DNA of 64,000 nt. Origin: an uncultured Clostridia bacterium. Its GTDB lineage: Bacteria > Bacillota > Clostridia > Christensenellales > CAG-314. The translations under genes were made by a program, and so were the position numbers. The DNA is taken from NCBI GenBank assembly GCA_934230325.1, contig CAKQEP010000002.1, positions 93,584 through 157,583 of the forward strand. Direction: 5' to 3'. The notes under the pieces are model-generated. The model was not told where the DNA came from. It worked only from the letters and a program-made list of their open reading frames with translations, and ran no database searches. Position 1 is the first letter of the stretch, and each line of letters opens with the position of its first letter. This document shows, in pieces, positions 17,361-26,363 of this stretch.

Positions 17361-18258
17361 CGGTATCTCCCAAGTATTTTACTTCCGGTTGTAAAATCAA
17401 ACCGTTTTTTTCCCTTATTTTGTTGCCTGCCACGTCGATAAGCGTCAAAAAATCTTCCGTCGTGGCTTGGCCTGTGTTGATAAAAAAACCTGCGTGCTTG
17501 TCGCTTATCCGAGCGCCGCCCACCGTCAACCCTTTGAGCCCTGCGGCGTCAATCAGCAAAGCCGCGCTTTTGCCGTCGCAACTTTTAAATACGCTGCCAA
17601 AAGACGGATAATCCAACGGCTGCGACGCACGTTTAGTTTCCTTTATTTTTTGCATAAGTCCGCTTATCGCCGCCGCGTCGCCCTTTTTGAGCGTGATTTT
17701 TACCTTTGCAACTACGTCGTCGTTGCGACAAAATACGCTGTCGCGATAACCGTAACAAATTTTTTGTTTTGTATAAGTTTTTTTGCCGTCCGCCGTCACC
17801 GCATACACAGACGTTACTACGTCCGCCATACAGTAGCCGTAACACCCAGCGTTTATTACCGTCGCGCCGCCTACGCTACCGGGTATTGCGCACAAAAATT
17901 CCGCGCCTGCAAGCGAATTTTTAAGAGCGAACGCCGATACTGCGGCGCAACTCGCCCCCGCTCCGACGGATAAGGAAACTTCGTCCTTGCAAAGAGAAAT
18001 TCTGCCGAAATAGCCGCCTATTTTTATCACTATTCCGCTATAACCTTCATCGCTGACTAATGTGTTGCTTCCGTTGCCCAAAACAAAATATTTTTCTCCT
18101 TTTTGGCGTAAGGAATAAAGTATTTTTTGCAACTGAAAAACGTTTTTCGGGTAAGCCACCGCCCGCGCTCTACCGCCGGTTTTTACCGTGACCATAGAGG
18201 ACATATCGACGTCGTAAATTATTGAAACGTCCTCGCCCAAAAAAGTATATCCGTACAT
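17323..18258 (-). CDS. murB: UDP-N-acetylmuramate dehydrogenase MurB
   Basis: This 311-residue cytosolic flavoenzyme reduces UDP-GlcNAc-enolpyruvate to UDP-MurNAc using NADPH. The FAD motifs YFVLGNGSNTLV and CAIPGSVGGATVINAGCYG are present. The substrate and catalytic regions YPSFGSVFKS (active Ser) and LQPEVKYLG (terminal Glu) are also intact. About 17 residues follow the usual end, produced by the overlap with the next gene. The start has AAAGGAG seven bases upstream and lies directly behind a good promoter, so murB heads the murB-PHP-whiA-dnaE operon. Confidence 0.95.
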   Translation of the reverse strand: MYGYTFLGEDVSIIYDVDMSSMVTVKTGGRARAVAYPKNVFQLQKILYSLRQKGEKYFVLGNGSNTLVSDEGYSGIVIKIGGYFGRISLCKDEVSLSVGAGASCAAVSAFALKNSLAGAEFLCAIPGSVGGATVINAGCYGYCMADVVTSVYAVTADGKKTYTKQKICYGYRDSVFCRNDDVVAKVKITLKKGDAAAISGLMQKIKETKRASQPLDYPSFGSVFKSCDGKSAALLIDAAGLKGLTVGGARISDKHAGFFINTGQATTEDFLTLIDVAGNKIREKNGLILQPEVKYLGDTDDLGRLSYTHIF

Positions 18259-18273
18259 TTTTATTCTCCTTTA

Positions 18274-18302
18274 ATAATACACTATTTCTCGATTTTTTTC
18301 AA
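18274..18302 (-). promoter_or_regulatory. murB: Promoter of the murB operon
   Basis: On the minus strand TTGAAA (18297-18302), a 17-base spacer and TATTAT (18274-18279). The ribosome site AAAGGAG begins one base after the -10, so the leader must be very short. Confidence 0.7.
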
Positions 18303-18469
18303 GTAATAATACGTTGTTTTTGTTTTAAGCCTTTTTTTGTTTTTTGCGTCGTTAACGGTAAACTAAGCAAAAACCTGCTTTAATAAACAAAAAAGACCGC
18401 CTGAACGGACAAAAAACACGGTTTAAAAGGGTAAAAAATCCGATTTAACGCAATATTCGGCGCAAAAAT

Positions 18470-19591
18470 TCACAGTAAATATTTTTTTACGTCGCTTTTG
18501 TTACCGTCAAAAACCGCCTTTTTTGCCGCAGTTTTAAACCCGTTTAACACCTCTTGCGAAGCAAACGCGCTTATCGTTTTGCTTTTTAACGCGGCGGCGT
18601 ACATTTCTGCGACAAACCCGTCGGGAACTTTTGCGTTTTTTGTCGTCGGCAACATTCCGACGCTTGTCAATGCCGCTTGAGAAGCGTCGCTCAACAAAAA
18701 TTCCGCAAAAGAAGTCGCAAGTTTTTCTCTCTCCGCGTCGGCGTTCTGCCCCACCGCAACGTACTGCGTAAGGTCGTTGAACCCGCCCAACGCATTAAAA
18801 ATTATTTCTCCGATATTGCCGCTTTTTTGTCGGTTGTCCAAACGAAAATAGTCCCTTTGCGTGCCGAGAAGCACCGTCGCTTTGTCGCCGCGTAAAAAAC
18901 TCGTATACGCTTCGTACTGCGTCGTATCAAAATCACAGCAAACATCCCCGCTTTTTGCTTTTTGGTCGGCGTTTAGCGACAACGCCGCCAGCGGATTGTT
19001 AAACGCGCCGAATCCCGTCGCGACAGAAGCAAGTTTGCGAGTTGTTTTTCCTATTTTTTTGTCGAGAGCGCAGTTGTAAAGGTCGGACGGCAAACCTTTA
19101 AACCCGTTGACCTGCCGCGCGTCGGATTGTCTTATCGCAGTGACGTAACACCCCGTACAGTAGGGCAAAGCGTAAATTTTTCCGTCAACCTTGCCGCCGC
19201 AGAGCAAATCGTCGGGAATATCTCCCGCTTGCCGCAGGGGAACAAGCAAGTTTAATACGTCCAACCCCACGCCGCCGCCAAATCCGATAAGGTCAAAACC
19301 TTGCCCCTCTTTCAATCGGTTTTTAAACTGTCGGTAATCAGTTTTGCACACGTCGATATAAACGCCTTTGTGCGATTTTTGAAATACGTATGCGCGTTTT
19401 TTTAACCATTCGCCTCTGTCGCCCGTACCGCCTTCAAAAGTTTCTACGTGCCACATCGTCAAAATTATTTGTTTGGATTGCTCGACGGTTTGCTCTTTTA
19501 GCGGCAGATTAGGCAACAAAAAAGCAAAAAAAGACAAAAAAACAGCCGCCAGCAACGCAAGCGATATTATCGTTTTGGGTTTGTCGTTCAT
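18470..19591 (-). CDS. Membrane-anchored extracellular solute-binding protein, family 1-like
   Basis: This 373-residue protein has an N-terminal hydrophobic helix (about residues 8-28) but no lipobox cysteine, so it is a signal anchor or cleaved form. The body follows the type of sugar-binding ABC components: ILTMWHVETFEGGTGDRGEW, LIGFGGGVGLDVLNLLVPL and KIYALPYCTGCY, with a C-terminal helix pair. No ATPase or permease is adjacent, so it is an orphan binding protein that may use a shared transporter. No ribosome site is visible, and TATAAT ends five bases before the ATG. Confidence 0.75.
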   Translation of the reverse strand: MNDKPKTIISLALLAAVFLSFFAFLLPNLPLKEQTVEQSKQIILTMWHVETFEGGTGDRGEWLKKRAYVFQKSHKGVYIDVCKTDYRQFKNRLKEGQGFDLIGFGGGVGLDVLNLLVPLRQAGDIPDDLLCGGKVDGKIYALPYCTGCYVTAIRQSDARQVNGFKGLPSDLYNCALDKKIGKTTRKLASVATGFGAFNNPLAALSLNADQKAKSGDVCCDFDTTQYEAYTSFLRGDKATVLLGTQRDYFRLDNRQKSGNIGEIIFNALGGFNDLTQYVAVGQNADAEREKLATSFAEFLLSDASQAALTSVGMLPTTKNAKVPDGFVAEMYAAALKSKTISAFASQEVLNGFKTAAKKAVFDGNKSDVKKYLL

Positions 19592-19596
19592 ACTGC

Positions 19597-19602
19597 ATTA
19601 TA
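19597..19602 (-). promoter_or_regulatory. TATAAT five bases before the start of the solute-binding protein
   Basis: On the minus strand a perfect -10 hexamer is followed by GCAGT and the ATG. The candidate -35 is weak (TATTAA with a 17-base spacer). If used, the transcript would begin within a couple of bases of the start codon. No Shine-Dalgarno is present. Confidence 0.4.
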
Positions 19603-19627
19603 TTTTTAAGGTTGGTTTTTTAATACG

Positions 19628-19661
19628 AAAAAAAAGGAAAAACCGCTTGTTTTTCCTTTTT
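19628..19661 (-). terminator. Rho-independent terminator after uvrC
   Basis: A 13-base perfect stem (AAAAAGGAAAAAC / GTTTTTCCTTTTT, loop CGCTT) is followed on the minus strand by eight T. It closes the glp-uvrC transcript before the solute-binding protein gene. The plus-strand reading also has T residues. Confidence 0.8.
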
Positions 19662-19741
19662 AAAAAAGTATAAATCGTCGTTTTAAACATCAAGTACGCC
19701 CAAAAAATAGAATTAAAAAATCAAATCGGTTTTTTGTTCTC

Positions 19742-21577
19742 TCATTTTTGCGGCGCGTCTTGCGGTAAGTCTTTGTGAAAGTAATCGTATATCTTTTGCG
19801 CCGTATTTGTCGATATTCCGTCGGTGGCGGCAATCTGCTCTACCGTCGCGGTTTTTAGCGCGGAAAGACTTCCGAATTTTTTGATTAGCGCGGTTTGCCG
19901 CTTTTGCCCTACTCCTTCTATCTCGTCGAGTTGCGATTTAAAAGCGTTTTTGCCGTGTAGTTTGCGAAAATAAGTTATCGCAAATCGGTGCGCTTCGTCA
20001 CGTGTGTTTATCAGTACTTTTAACGCATAACTGTTTAGCGGCAAGCGTATCGGCTCGTTGTTTTTTAAGGTGTACACAAGTTCTTCCCGCTTGGCAAGAG
20101 ATACCGTTTCTATGCTTATTCCGCTCTCTTGCATCGCTTCTTTTACGTAACCGAGTTGTCCTAAACCGCCGTCGATAACAAATAGGTCGGGTTTTGCCCC
20201 AAATCGCTCGTCGCCTCGTTTAAGCCGCTCCAACCGCCGCAAAATAACTTCCTTCATGCACGCAAAGTCGTTTGCGCCTTCTACCGTGCGTATTTTAAAT
20301 CTTCGGTAATCTTTGGGGGATTTTTTGCCGTCGACGGTCACTACCATGCTCGCAACTTTATCTACGCCGCTGATGTTGCTTATGTCAAAACACTCTATGC
20401 GTTTTGGCTCGGATTTTAGTCCCAACAACTCTTTGAGTTGTACGACTGCCCCCGTAGTTGCGGCGTACTCCCTCTCCTCTCTCGCAAAACTCTTTTTAAG
20501 GTACTCCGCCGAGTTTTGCGCGCTCATATCGGAAAGTTGCTTTTTTGTTCCTTTTTGAGGTACGCCGACCGTGATTTTTTTGCCGTATTTTTCCGTAAGC
20601 AACAATGCGAAATCTTGTTCGCCTTCTATGTGTCTGTCCAGCAAAACTTCCTTTGCGGCGTCGTTGCAATCGGAATAGTAAGCGTTTAAAAAGGCGGACA
20701 GCGTTTGTTTTTCGTCTATGCCGGCGTCGGATACGCTCGTGTTGGACGAGGACAAAACTCTGCCCCCGCGCACGACGGTGACGTTGACTACGCTTTGCGT
20801 GCCGTCGCTTGCAATGCTGAAAACGTCGTAATCCACAAGTTTGCCCAACGTCACAACTCTCGTATCGTTTAAACTATCCACAAGTTTGAGTTGCTGTTTG
20901 TACCGCAAAGCGTCCTCGAAACGCTCTTCGTCGCTTGCTTTTTGCATTTTTTGCCTAATTATTTTTTGCGCGTCGCCCGTGTCGCCCTTCAAAAACCGAC
21001 AGCATCCGTCAATAAGTTTTTGGTACTCTTGCTTAGTAACTTTGCCTGCGCACGGCGCGCAACATTTGCCTATATGAAAATTAAGGCACGGGCGAAAGTT
21101 TTTGGGTAGGTTGTCCATATCGACGTTGCACGTGCGGGTGGGATACAATTCTTCCAGCAATGCGAGCAACTCTTTTATTCCGCCCATTATCGGACCGAAA
21201 TATTTTGCTTTGTCCTTTAAAACCTTTCTCGTAACGACGAGTCGCGGGAAAGACTGCCGCATATCTATCTTGACAAAAGGATACTGTTTGTCGTCTTTAA
21301 GCAATATGTTGTACGGCGGGTTGTACTTTTTTATCAAAGTATTTTCCAGCGCGAAAGCGTCGGTTTCGCTCGACGTCAAAATATACTCCATATCCGCGAC
21401 GTATTTTAGCATTACCGACACTTTGTAAGGTTTTGCGCCTGTATCAAAAAAATACTGACGTACCCTGTTTTTTAGGTTTTTTGCTTTGCCGACGTAAAGT
21501 ACCCTGCCGTTAACGTCGTAATAAATATATACGCCGCTTTGGGTGGGTAGTTGCCGCAATTTTTCCTGCAAGGTCAT
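19742..21577 (-). CDS. uvrC: Excinuclease ABC subunit C
   Basis: This 611-residue nucleotide excision repair protein makes both incisions with UvrAB. Domains in order: GIY-YIG nuclease (SGVYIYYDVNGRVLYVGKAK), a cysteine cluster (CLNFHIGKCCAPC), the UvrB-interacting motif (ERFEDALRYKQQL), the RNase H-like nuclease (RIECFDISNISGVDKVAS) and tandem helix-hairpin-helix (LDEIEGVGQKRQTALIKKFG). The ATG at 21577 is four bases after the glpK stop. A TTG at 21610 inside glpK is an alternative, and neither has a good ribosome site. The position behind a metabolic glp operon is odd for a repair gene. Confidence 0.95.
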   Translation of the reverse strand: MTLQEKLRQLPTQSGVYIYYDVNGRVLYVGKAKNLKNRVRQYFFDTGAKPYKVSVMLKYVADMEYILTSSETDAFALENTLIKKYNPPYNILLKDDKQYPFVKIDMRQSFPRLVVTRKVLKDKAKYFGPIMGGIKELLALLEELYPTRTCNVDMDNLPKNFRPCLNFHIGKCCAPCAGKVTKQEYQKLIDGCCRFLKGDTGDAQKIIRQKMQKASDEERFEDALRYKQQLKLVDSLNDTRVVTLGKLVDYDVFSIASDGTQSVVNVTVVRGGRVLSSSNTSVSDAGIDEKQTLSAFLNAYYSDCNDAAKEVLLDRHIEGEQDFALLLTEKYGKKITVGVPQKGTKKQLSDMSAQNSAEYLKKSFAREEREYAATTGAVVQLKELLGLKSEPKRIECFDISNISGVDKVASMVVTVDGKKSPKDYRRFKIRTVEGANDFACMKEVILRRLERLKRGDERFGAKPDLFVIDGGLGQLGYVKEAMQESGISIETVSLAKREELVYTLKNNEPIRLPLNSYALKVLINTRDEAHRFAITYFRKLHGKNAFKSQLDEIEGVGQKRQTALIKKFGSLSALKTATVEQIAATDGISTNTAQKIYDYFHKDLPQDAPQK

Positions 21578-21581
21578 TTTT

Positions 21582-23066
21582 TTATTTACACAGCGTTTGT
21601 TTGACGGCAAAACGCCAGCCTTCCAAAAGTTTTTCTCTGCGCTCGGCGCTCATGTCCGGCGTGAAAATCTTTTCCGTTTCCTTATTGTCGCGTATATCGT
21701 CTATATCGCGCCAAAAACCCGTGTTTAGTCCCGCAAGGTATGCCGCCCCCAACGCGGTTGTTTCGATAACTTTGGGACGTATCACGTCCGTTTCCGAAAT
21801 ATCCGCCTGAAACTGCATGAGAAATCCGTTTGCGGACGCGCCGCCGTCTACGTTAAGACTGTTTACTTCTATGCCGCAATCGGACTTCATCGATTGCATA
21901 ACGTCTTGAACCTGATACGCTATGGACTCCAAAGCCGCGCGAATAAAGTGTTCCCTTTTTGCGCCGCGAGTCAATCCCGTCACAAGCCCCGTGCAATCGC
22001 TTTGCCAGTAAGGCGCGCCCAACCCGACAAAAGCGGGTACGATATAAACTCCGTTTGTGTCTTTGACTTTTAGCGCGTATTCTTCCGTTTCCGCCGCCGT
22101 TTTGACAAGCCGCATTTCGTCGCGCAACCACTTTACAACCGCGCCGCCTACAAAAATGCTGCCCTCCAAAGCGTAACACGGTTTTTGTTTGTCCGTCGTC
22201 GCCGTCAACGTCGTGATAAGACCGTTTTTTGACGCAACGGGTTTTTCGCCCGTGTTCATAAGCATAAAACAACCCGTGCCGTACGTGCTTTTTACGTCGC
22301 CTTTGTTTACGCAAAGTTGACCGAAAAGCGACGCTTGTTGGTCGCCGCACACTCCGCAAATAGGAATGTCCGCCCCTACGACGGTTTTGTCGGCGTTGCC
22401 AAAAAAGTGGCTGCTCGGATAAACTTTTGGCAACATACTGCGCGGAATATCGAATATATCCAACAATTCGTCGTCCCAGTCTAATTTGTGAATGTTAAAC
22501 AACATCGTTCTTGCGGCGTTGGTGTAGTCGGTGGCAAATATTTTGCCGCGCGACAAATTCCACATCAAAAAAGTGTCCACAGTACCAAACAGCAAATCGC
22601 CTTTTTGCGCGCGCTCTCTCGCGGCGGGTACGTTGTCGAGAATCCACTTTAATTTTGACGCGGAAAAGTACGGGTCGAGAACAAGCCCCGTCTTTTGATA
22701 TATCGTGTGCGCCAAACCTTGCTTTTTGAGTTTTTCGCAGTATGCGGCGGTGCGGCGGCATTGCCATACTATGGCGTTGTAAACGGGCGCGCCAGTGTTT
22801 TTGTCCCAAACAAAGGTGGTTTCCCGCTGATTTGTTATGCCTATCGCTTCTATGTCGTCGGCAGATATGCCGGCGCGTATCAAAGCTTCGGGAACAACGC
22901 CTATCTGACTGCCGAGAATATCTTTGGGGTCGTGTTCTACCCAACCGACGTGAGGGTAAATTTGGTCAAACTCCTGTTGAGCCATGCCTACGACGTCGCC
23001 CTGTCTGTTAAAAACTATCGCGCGACTGCTCGTCGTGCCTTGATCCAACGCAAGAATAAATTTCAT
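21582..23066 (-). CDS. glpK: Glycerol kinase
   Basis: This 494-residue FGGY-family kinase forms glycerol 3-phosphate from glycerol and ATP. Signatures are the N-terminal phosphate loop FILALDQGTTSSRAIVF, GITNQRETT, and GLGAPYWQSDCTGLVTGLTR, with the C-terminal ATP-binding LNVDGGASANGFLMQFQADI. The start is the ATG after GGAGGT. It is the fourth gene of an operon with an anaerobic glycerol-3-phosphate dehydrogenase system, so its product feeds the oxidoreductases encoded just upstream. Confidence 0.97.
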   Translation of the reverse strand: MKFILALDQGTTSSRAIVFNRQGDVVGMAQQEFDQIYPHVGWVEHDPKDILGSQIGVVPEALIRAGISADDIEAIGITNQRETTFVWDKNTGAPVYNAIVWQCRRTAAYCEKLKKQGLAHTIYQKTGLVLDPYFSASKLKWILDNVPAARERAQKGDLLFGTVDTFLMWNLSRGKIFATDYTNAARTMLFNIHKLDWDDELLDIFDIPRSMLPKVYPSSHFFGNADKTVVGADIPICGVCGDQQASLFGQLCVNKGDVKSTYGTGCFMLMNTGEKPVASKNGLITTLTATTDKQKPCYALEGSIFVGGAVVKWLRDEMRLVKTAAETEEYALKVKDTNGVYIVPAFVGLGAPYWQSDCTGLVTGLTRGAKREHFIRAALESIAYQVQDVMQSMKSDCGIEVNSLNVDGGASANGFLMQFQADISETDVIRPKVIETTALGAAYLAGLNTGFWRDIDDIRDNKETEKIFTPDMSAERREKLLEGWRFAVKQTLCK

Positions 23067-23070
23067 CGTT

Positions 23071-23433
23071 TTACCTCCATTTGCTTTGTTTTGCACGCTT
23101 TGTAGCGACAAAATCCGCGCCGTATACGTCGGATTTTATTACGTCGCCGATATTGACGGGCGCAAAAACGGATATCCCTTTGAGTGTCTTTAGCGCGTCG
23201 AAAATATGCTCTTTGGGTATCGCTTGCGACGTTTTGACCGACAACATGGCTATATCGCCGTTTTTTATCGGTACGACCGACGTAACCATTCGTTTTGGCG
23301 CGGTAACTTCGTCAACGGCGTACTTTTTGCCTCTCGGACAAGCGTTTCCGCTAACTTTTATATCATTTTTGTCGCTGTCGTCTACGGTAAGATTGCATCC
23401 TATCGGACAGCATATACATATCAAATTTTTCAA
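23071..23433 (-). CDS. DUF1667 protein of anaerobic glycerol-3-phosphate dehydrogenase
   Basis: This is a 120-residue protein of the DUF1667 family. It begins LICICCPIGCNL, continues to GNACPRGKKYA, and carries four cysteines suited to an iron-sulfur cluster. In Bacillota this gene regularly accompanies the two FAD subunits of an anaerobic glycerol-3-phosphate dehydrogenase, and it is inferred to be its small electron-transfer subunit. The start is TTG with GGAGG seven bases upstream, overlapping the previous stop in a TTGA, so translation is coupled. Confidence 0.88.
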   Translation of the reverse strand: MKNLICICCPIGCNLTVDDSDKNDIKVSGNACPRGKKYAVDEVTAPKRMVTSVVPIKNGDIAMLSVKTSQAIPKEHIFDALKTLKGISVFAPVNIGDVIKSDVYGADFVATKRAKQSKWR

Positions 23434-24692
23434 TCAGCCGCCTCCAGTCCGACGGATATTTTGGTTGCTCCGCGCAAAAGTGCCGTTTGGTTTTGGTCAA
23501 GCGATATGGTTTCCATCTCGCCGGCAGTGACGACGGGACGCATTTTTGAGTAAATTTTTACGCCGTCGGCATACACGTTTAGTCGTACTTTTTTGTATAC
23601 GTTATTAACTCTCAAGCGCAAAGTAACCGTTTTGTCGCCTTTTTTGTTTATCGTCTGCGGGACGGTGTAACGTACCCCGCCAAAAGTTTCTATTTTTGCG
23701 CCGTCGCACGTTTTTTGCGGTTTTGACGCTATATACTTTGCGGCGCATCTGCCTACCGCGCCGCCTTCCTCGCTGACGTAATCCACAAGGTCGTGCACGT
23801 GCAAAACGTTTCCGCAAGCAAACACGCCGTCAACGTCGGTCATAAATTCGTCGTCTACCGTCGCTCCGCCGGTGACGGGGCTTATCGTGACGGAAGCGCC
23901 GCGCGCCAACTCGTTTTCCGGTAACAATCCAACCGACAGCAACAACGTGTCGCAGGTTATGCGTTGCGTGGTTTCTCGTATCGGTTGCAATTTGTCGTCT
24001 ACTTGCGCTATGTCTACGCTTTCTACTCTGCCGTCTTTGCCGTTTATCGCTACGACGGTGTGGCTGAGCAACAACGGAATATCAAAATCGTTTAAACACT
24101 GCTCTATGTTGCGTCTAAGTCCCGAAGAATAAGGCATCAACTCTACCACTGCTTTGACTTTTGCCCCCATAAAGGTCATTCTGCGGGCAGTAATTAAACC
24201 GATGTCGCCGCTGCCTAATATGACAGCCTCTTTCCCTACCATATAACCGTCGATATTTATCAGTTTTTGCGCCGTTCCTGCGGAAAAAATCCCCGCAACG
24301 CGCGCGCCCGCTATGTTTATCGCTCCGCGCGGACGTTCTCTGCAACCGCACGCAAGTATGACGGCGGCGGCTTTGAGTGTGACTACGCCGTCTTGCTCGC
24401 TGACGTAAGTCACGGTTTTGTCTTTAGATACGTCCAAAACGGTGGCGTTTAAACGGTAGGGTATGCCGAGTTCAAGCACTTTTTGAACGAATCTGTCGGC
24501 ATATTCCGGTCCTGTCAACTCTTCGTTGAAGGTGTGCAGACCAAACCCGTTGTGTATGCACTGATTGAGTATTCCGCCAAGTCGCGGCTCGCGCTCTAAT
24601 ATCAATATATCCTTTGCTCCGCTCTGATGTGCGGAAATTGCGGCGGCAAGACCTGCCGGACCGCCGCCCACTATCACGAGTTTTTGCGACAC
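23430..24692 (-). CDS. FAD/NAD(P)-dependent oxidoreductase of the glycerol operon
   Basis: This 420-residue protein has a Rossmann FAD-binding motif at the N-terminus (LVIVGGGPAGLAAAISA), a second dinucleotide motif (AVILGSGDIGLITARRM) and the late GVFACGNVLHVHDLVD motif. It belongs to the pyridine-nucleotide disulfide oxidoreductase-like subunits that accompany GlpA-type dehydrogenases. The start is chosen as the GTG at 24692, eight bases after GGGGAGG and overlapping the previous stop (TAGTG). A TTG at 24719 would begin upstream of that ribosome site. Confidence 0.9.
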   Translation of the reverse strand: MSQKLVIVGGGPAGLAAAISAHQSGAKDILILEREPRLGGILNQCIHNGFGLHTFNEELTGPEYADRFVQKVLELGIPYRLNATVLDVSKDKTVTYVSEQDGVVTLKAAAVILACGCRERPRGAINIAGARVAGIFSAGTAQKLINIDGYMVGKEAVILGSGDIGLITARRMTFMGAKVKAVVELMPYSSGLRRNIEQCLNDFDIPLLLSHTVVAINGKDGRVESVDIAQVDDKLQPIRETTQRITCDTLLLSVGLLPENELARGASVTISPVTGGATVDDEFMTDVDGVFACGNVLHVHDLVDYVSEEGGAVGRCAAKYIASKPQKTCDGAKIETFGGVRYTVPQTINKKGDKTVTLRLRVNNVYKKVRLNVYADGVKIYSKMRPVVTAGEMETISLDQNQTALLRGATKISVGLEAAD

Positions 24693-26119
24693 TAATCTAT
24701 CCTCCCCGTCAATACGCAACCGTCAAGGCTGTTTTTTGTGATTTTTTCCATAGGAATACCGAGTTCCTCACTTATTATCTCCAAAATTCTCGGACAACAA
24801 AACCCGCTCTGACAACGCCCCATACCCGCGCGGGTGCGGCGTTTTACTCCGTCAAGGTCGCGCGCGCCCAACGGACGACGTATGCTGTCGCGTATTTCGC
24901 CTTCGCTGACTCTCTCGCAACGGCAAACTATCTTTGCATAACTTCCGTCTTTTTTGACCAACTCGGCGTATTGCTCGTTGCTCAAATTCGCTATGTGCGG
25001 CGTGTCTATACGGCGGTTTTTAAAATGAGATTTTTTGCTTAACGTCAGTTTTTCTGCAATACGTATAGCCGCAAACTCGCCCAAAGCCGGCGCGGAAGTC
25101 AATCCGGGACTCTCTATCCCGCCCAACGTAAACATTGCGTCGGTCGTCCAGTCAACGATAAAATCGTCCTTGTCGTCGTGCGCTCTGTTGCCCGCAAACT
25201 GCGTGATTACGTCGCGTTTGCTCAACGACGGAACGGATATTTTTGCAGTTTCAAAAGCCTTTTGCAAACCGTCAAAAGTAGTGTCTACGTCGGATTTGTC
25301 GTCAATATCTTCCGCCGTCGGCCCGACCAAAAGGTTTCCGTGAACCGTCGGCGCAACCAAAACGCCTTTGCCTTTTTCTGTCGGCAACTGAAAAACGGTA
25401 GCAGTCACCGTTTTGCCCGCTTGCTTGTCCATAAGCATATATTGACCTCTGCGAGGCGTGATTTTAAACTTTTTGTCGCTCCCCGCCATGTCGTTTAGTT
25501 CGTCGGCGTACAATCCCGCGCAATTTACTACGACGTCGGCGTACAATTCCCGTCCGTCGGCGGATTTGACAAGATAACCATCGTCGCGCTTTTGCAACGC
25601 TACCACTTTAAAACCAAACTCAAACTTTGCGCCGTTTGCAATGGCGTTTTCTCCGAGCGCAAGCGTCATTTCGTAAGGGCTTACTATGCCGCTGTCCGCC
25701 GCATACAACGCCCACTTAACTTTGTCGGACAATGCGGGTTCTTTGGCGCGCGCCTCGTCCCCCGTTAACACAAAAAGATTTTTAACGCCGTTTTTTGCGC
25801 CTTTTTCCGCTAAATCTTGTATGCTCTTTTTGCCGCTATCGTCAAAACATAAAACAAACGCTCCGTTGCGATAAAAAGGAAAATCCAACTCTTTGCTCAA
25901 CTTGTCAAACATCGCGTTGCCCGCAACGTTAAACTTTGCCTTTTTTGAGCCGACTTCTGCGTCAAACCCCGCGTGAACTATCCCGCTGTTGGCTTTGCTC
26001 GTGCCTTCGCTTACGTCAAAACACTTTTCCGCAACAACGACTTCGCAATCGAAACGAGTCATCTCCCTCGCCACAGCGCAACCGACGACGCCGCCACCGA
26101 CAATCACGATTTTTTTCAT
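24692..26119 (-). CDS. FAD-dependent glycerol-3-phosphate dehydrogenase subunit, GlpA-like
   Basis: This 475-residue FAD-dependent oxidoreductase opens with IVIVGGGVVGCAVAREM, contains EGTSKANSGIVHAGFDA, and ends with a BFD-like [2Fe-2S] domain (VCRCERVSEGEI ... GMGRCQSGFCCPR). It is related to GlpA and to L-2-hydroxyglutarate oxidases. The operon with a second FAD protein, DUF1667 and GlpK makes anaerobic glycerol-3-phosphate oxidation to dihydroxyacetone phosphate the best reading. The start has GGAGGT five bases upstream. It is the first gene of the operon. Confidence 0.9.
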   Translation of the reverse strand: MKKIVIVGGGVVGCAVAREMTRFDCEVVVAEKCFDVSEGTSKANSGIVHAGFDAEVGSKKAKFNVAGNAMFDKLSKELDFPFYRNGAFVLCFDDSGKKSIQDLAEKGAKNGVKNLFVLTGDEARAKEPALSDKVKWALYAADSGIVSPYEMTLALGENAIANGAKFEFGFKVVALQKRDDGYLVKSADGRELYADVVVNCAGLYADELNDMAGSDKKFKITPRRGQYMLMDKQAGKTVTATVFQLPTEKGKGVLVAPTVHGNLLVGPTAEDIDDKSDVDTTFDGLQKAFETAKISVPSLSKRDVITQFAGNRAHDDKDDFIVDWTTDAMFTLGGIESPGLTSAPALGEFAAIRIAEKLTLSKKSHFKNRRIDTPHIANLSNEQYAELVKKDGSYAKIVCRCERVSEGEIRDSIRRPLGARDLDGVKRRTRAGMGRCQSGFCCPRILEIISEELGIPMEKITKNSLDGCVLTGRID

Positions 26120-26167
26120 GATACCTCCAAACACTGCTCCGTTTAATTTTTATCGTGTACTATTGCT

Positions 26168-26196
26168 ATTTTACCACTATTTTGGCTCTTTGGCAA
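26168..26196 (-). promoter_or_regulatory. Promoter of the glycerol operon
   Basis: On the minus strand TTGCCA (26191-26196), a 17-base spacer and TAAAAT (26168-26173). The leader to the ATG at 26119 is about 40 bases. No catabolite-response site was recognised. Confidence 0.65.
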
Positions 26197-26304
26197 GTAA
26201 ACGCAAAAATTGACAATACGTTTTTGCAAACAAAAAAAGACAAGCGCCGTCAACCTTGCCTTTTTTGCTTTGTCATTCTGTTTTTTAAATCTGAATCCGC
26301 GATA

Positions 26305-26341
26305 AAAGCAAGTCCCGCAGAAATCCTGCGGGACTTGCTTT
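26305..26341. terminator. Strong hairpin between clpB and the glycerol operon
   Basis: A 16-base perfect stem (AAAGCAAGTCCCGCAG and its complement) with a 5-base loop. On the minus strand it ends in TTTT and lies downstream of clpB, acting as its likely terminator. On the plus strand it is followed by AAAAAAGGAGG and a small reading frame. Confidence 0.6.
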
Positions 26342-26363
26342 AAAAAAGGAGGAAAATGAAAAA

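Noticed and set aside
18303..18469. Gene or strong terminator between murB and the solute-binding protein
   Set aside because: Only a weak short stem with mismatches and T runs is seen; no frame with a ribosome site exists.
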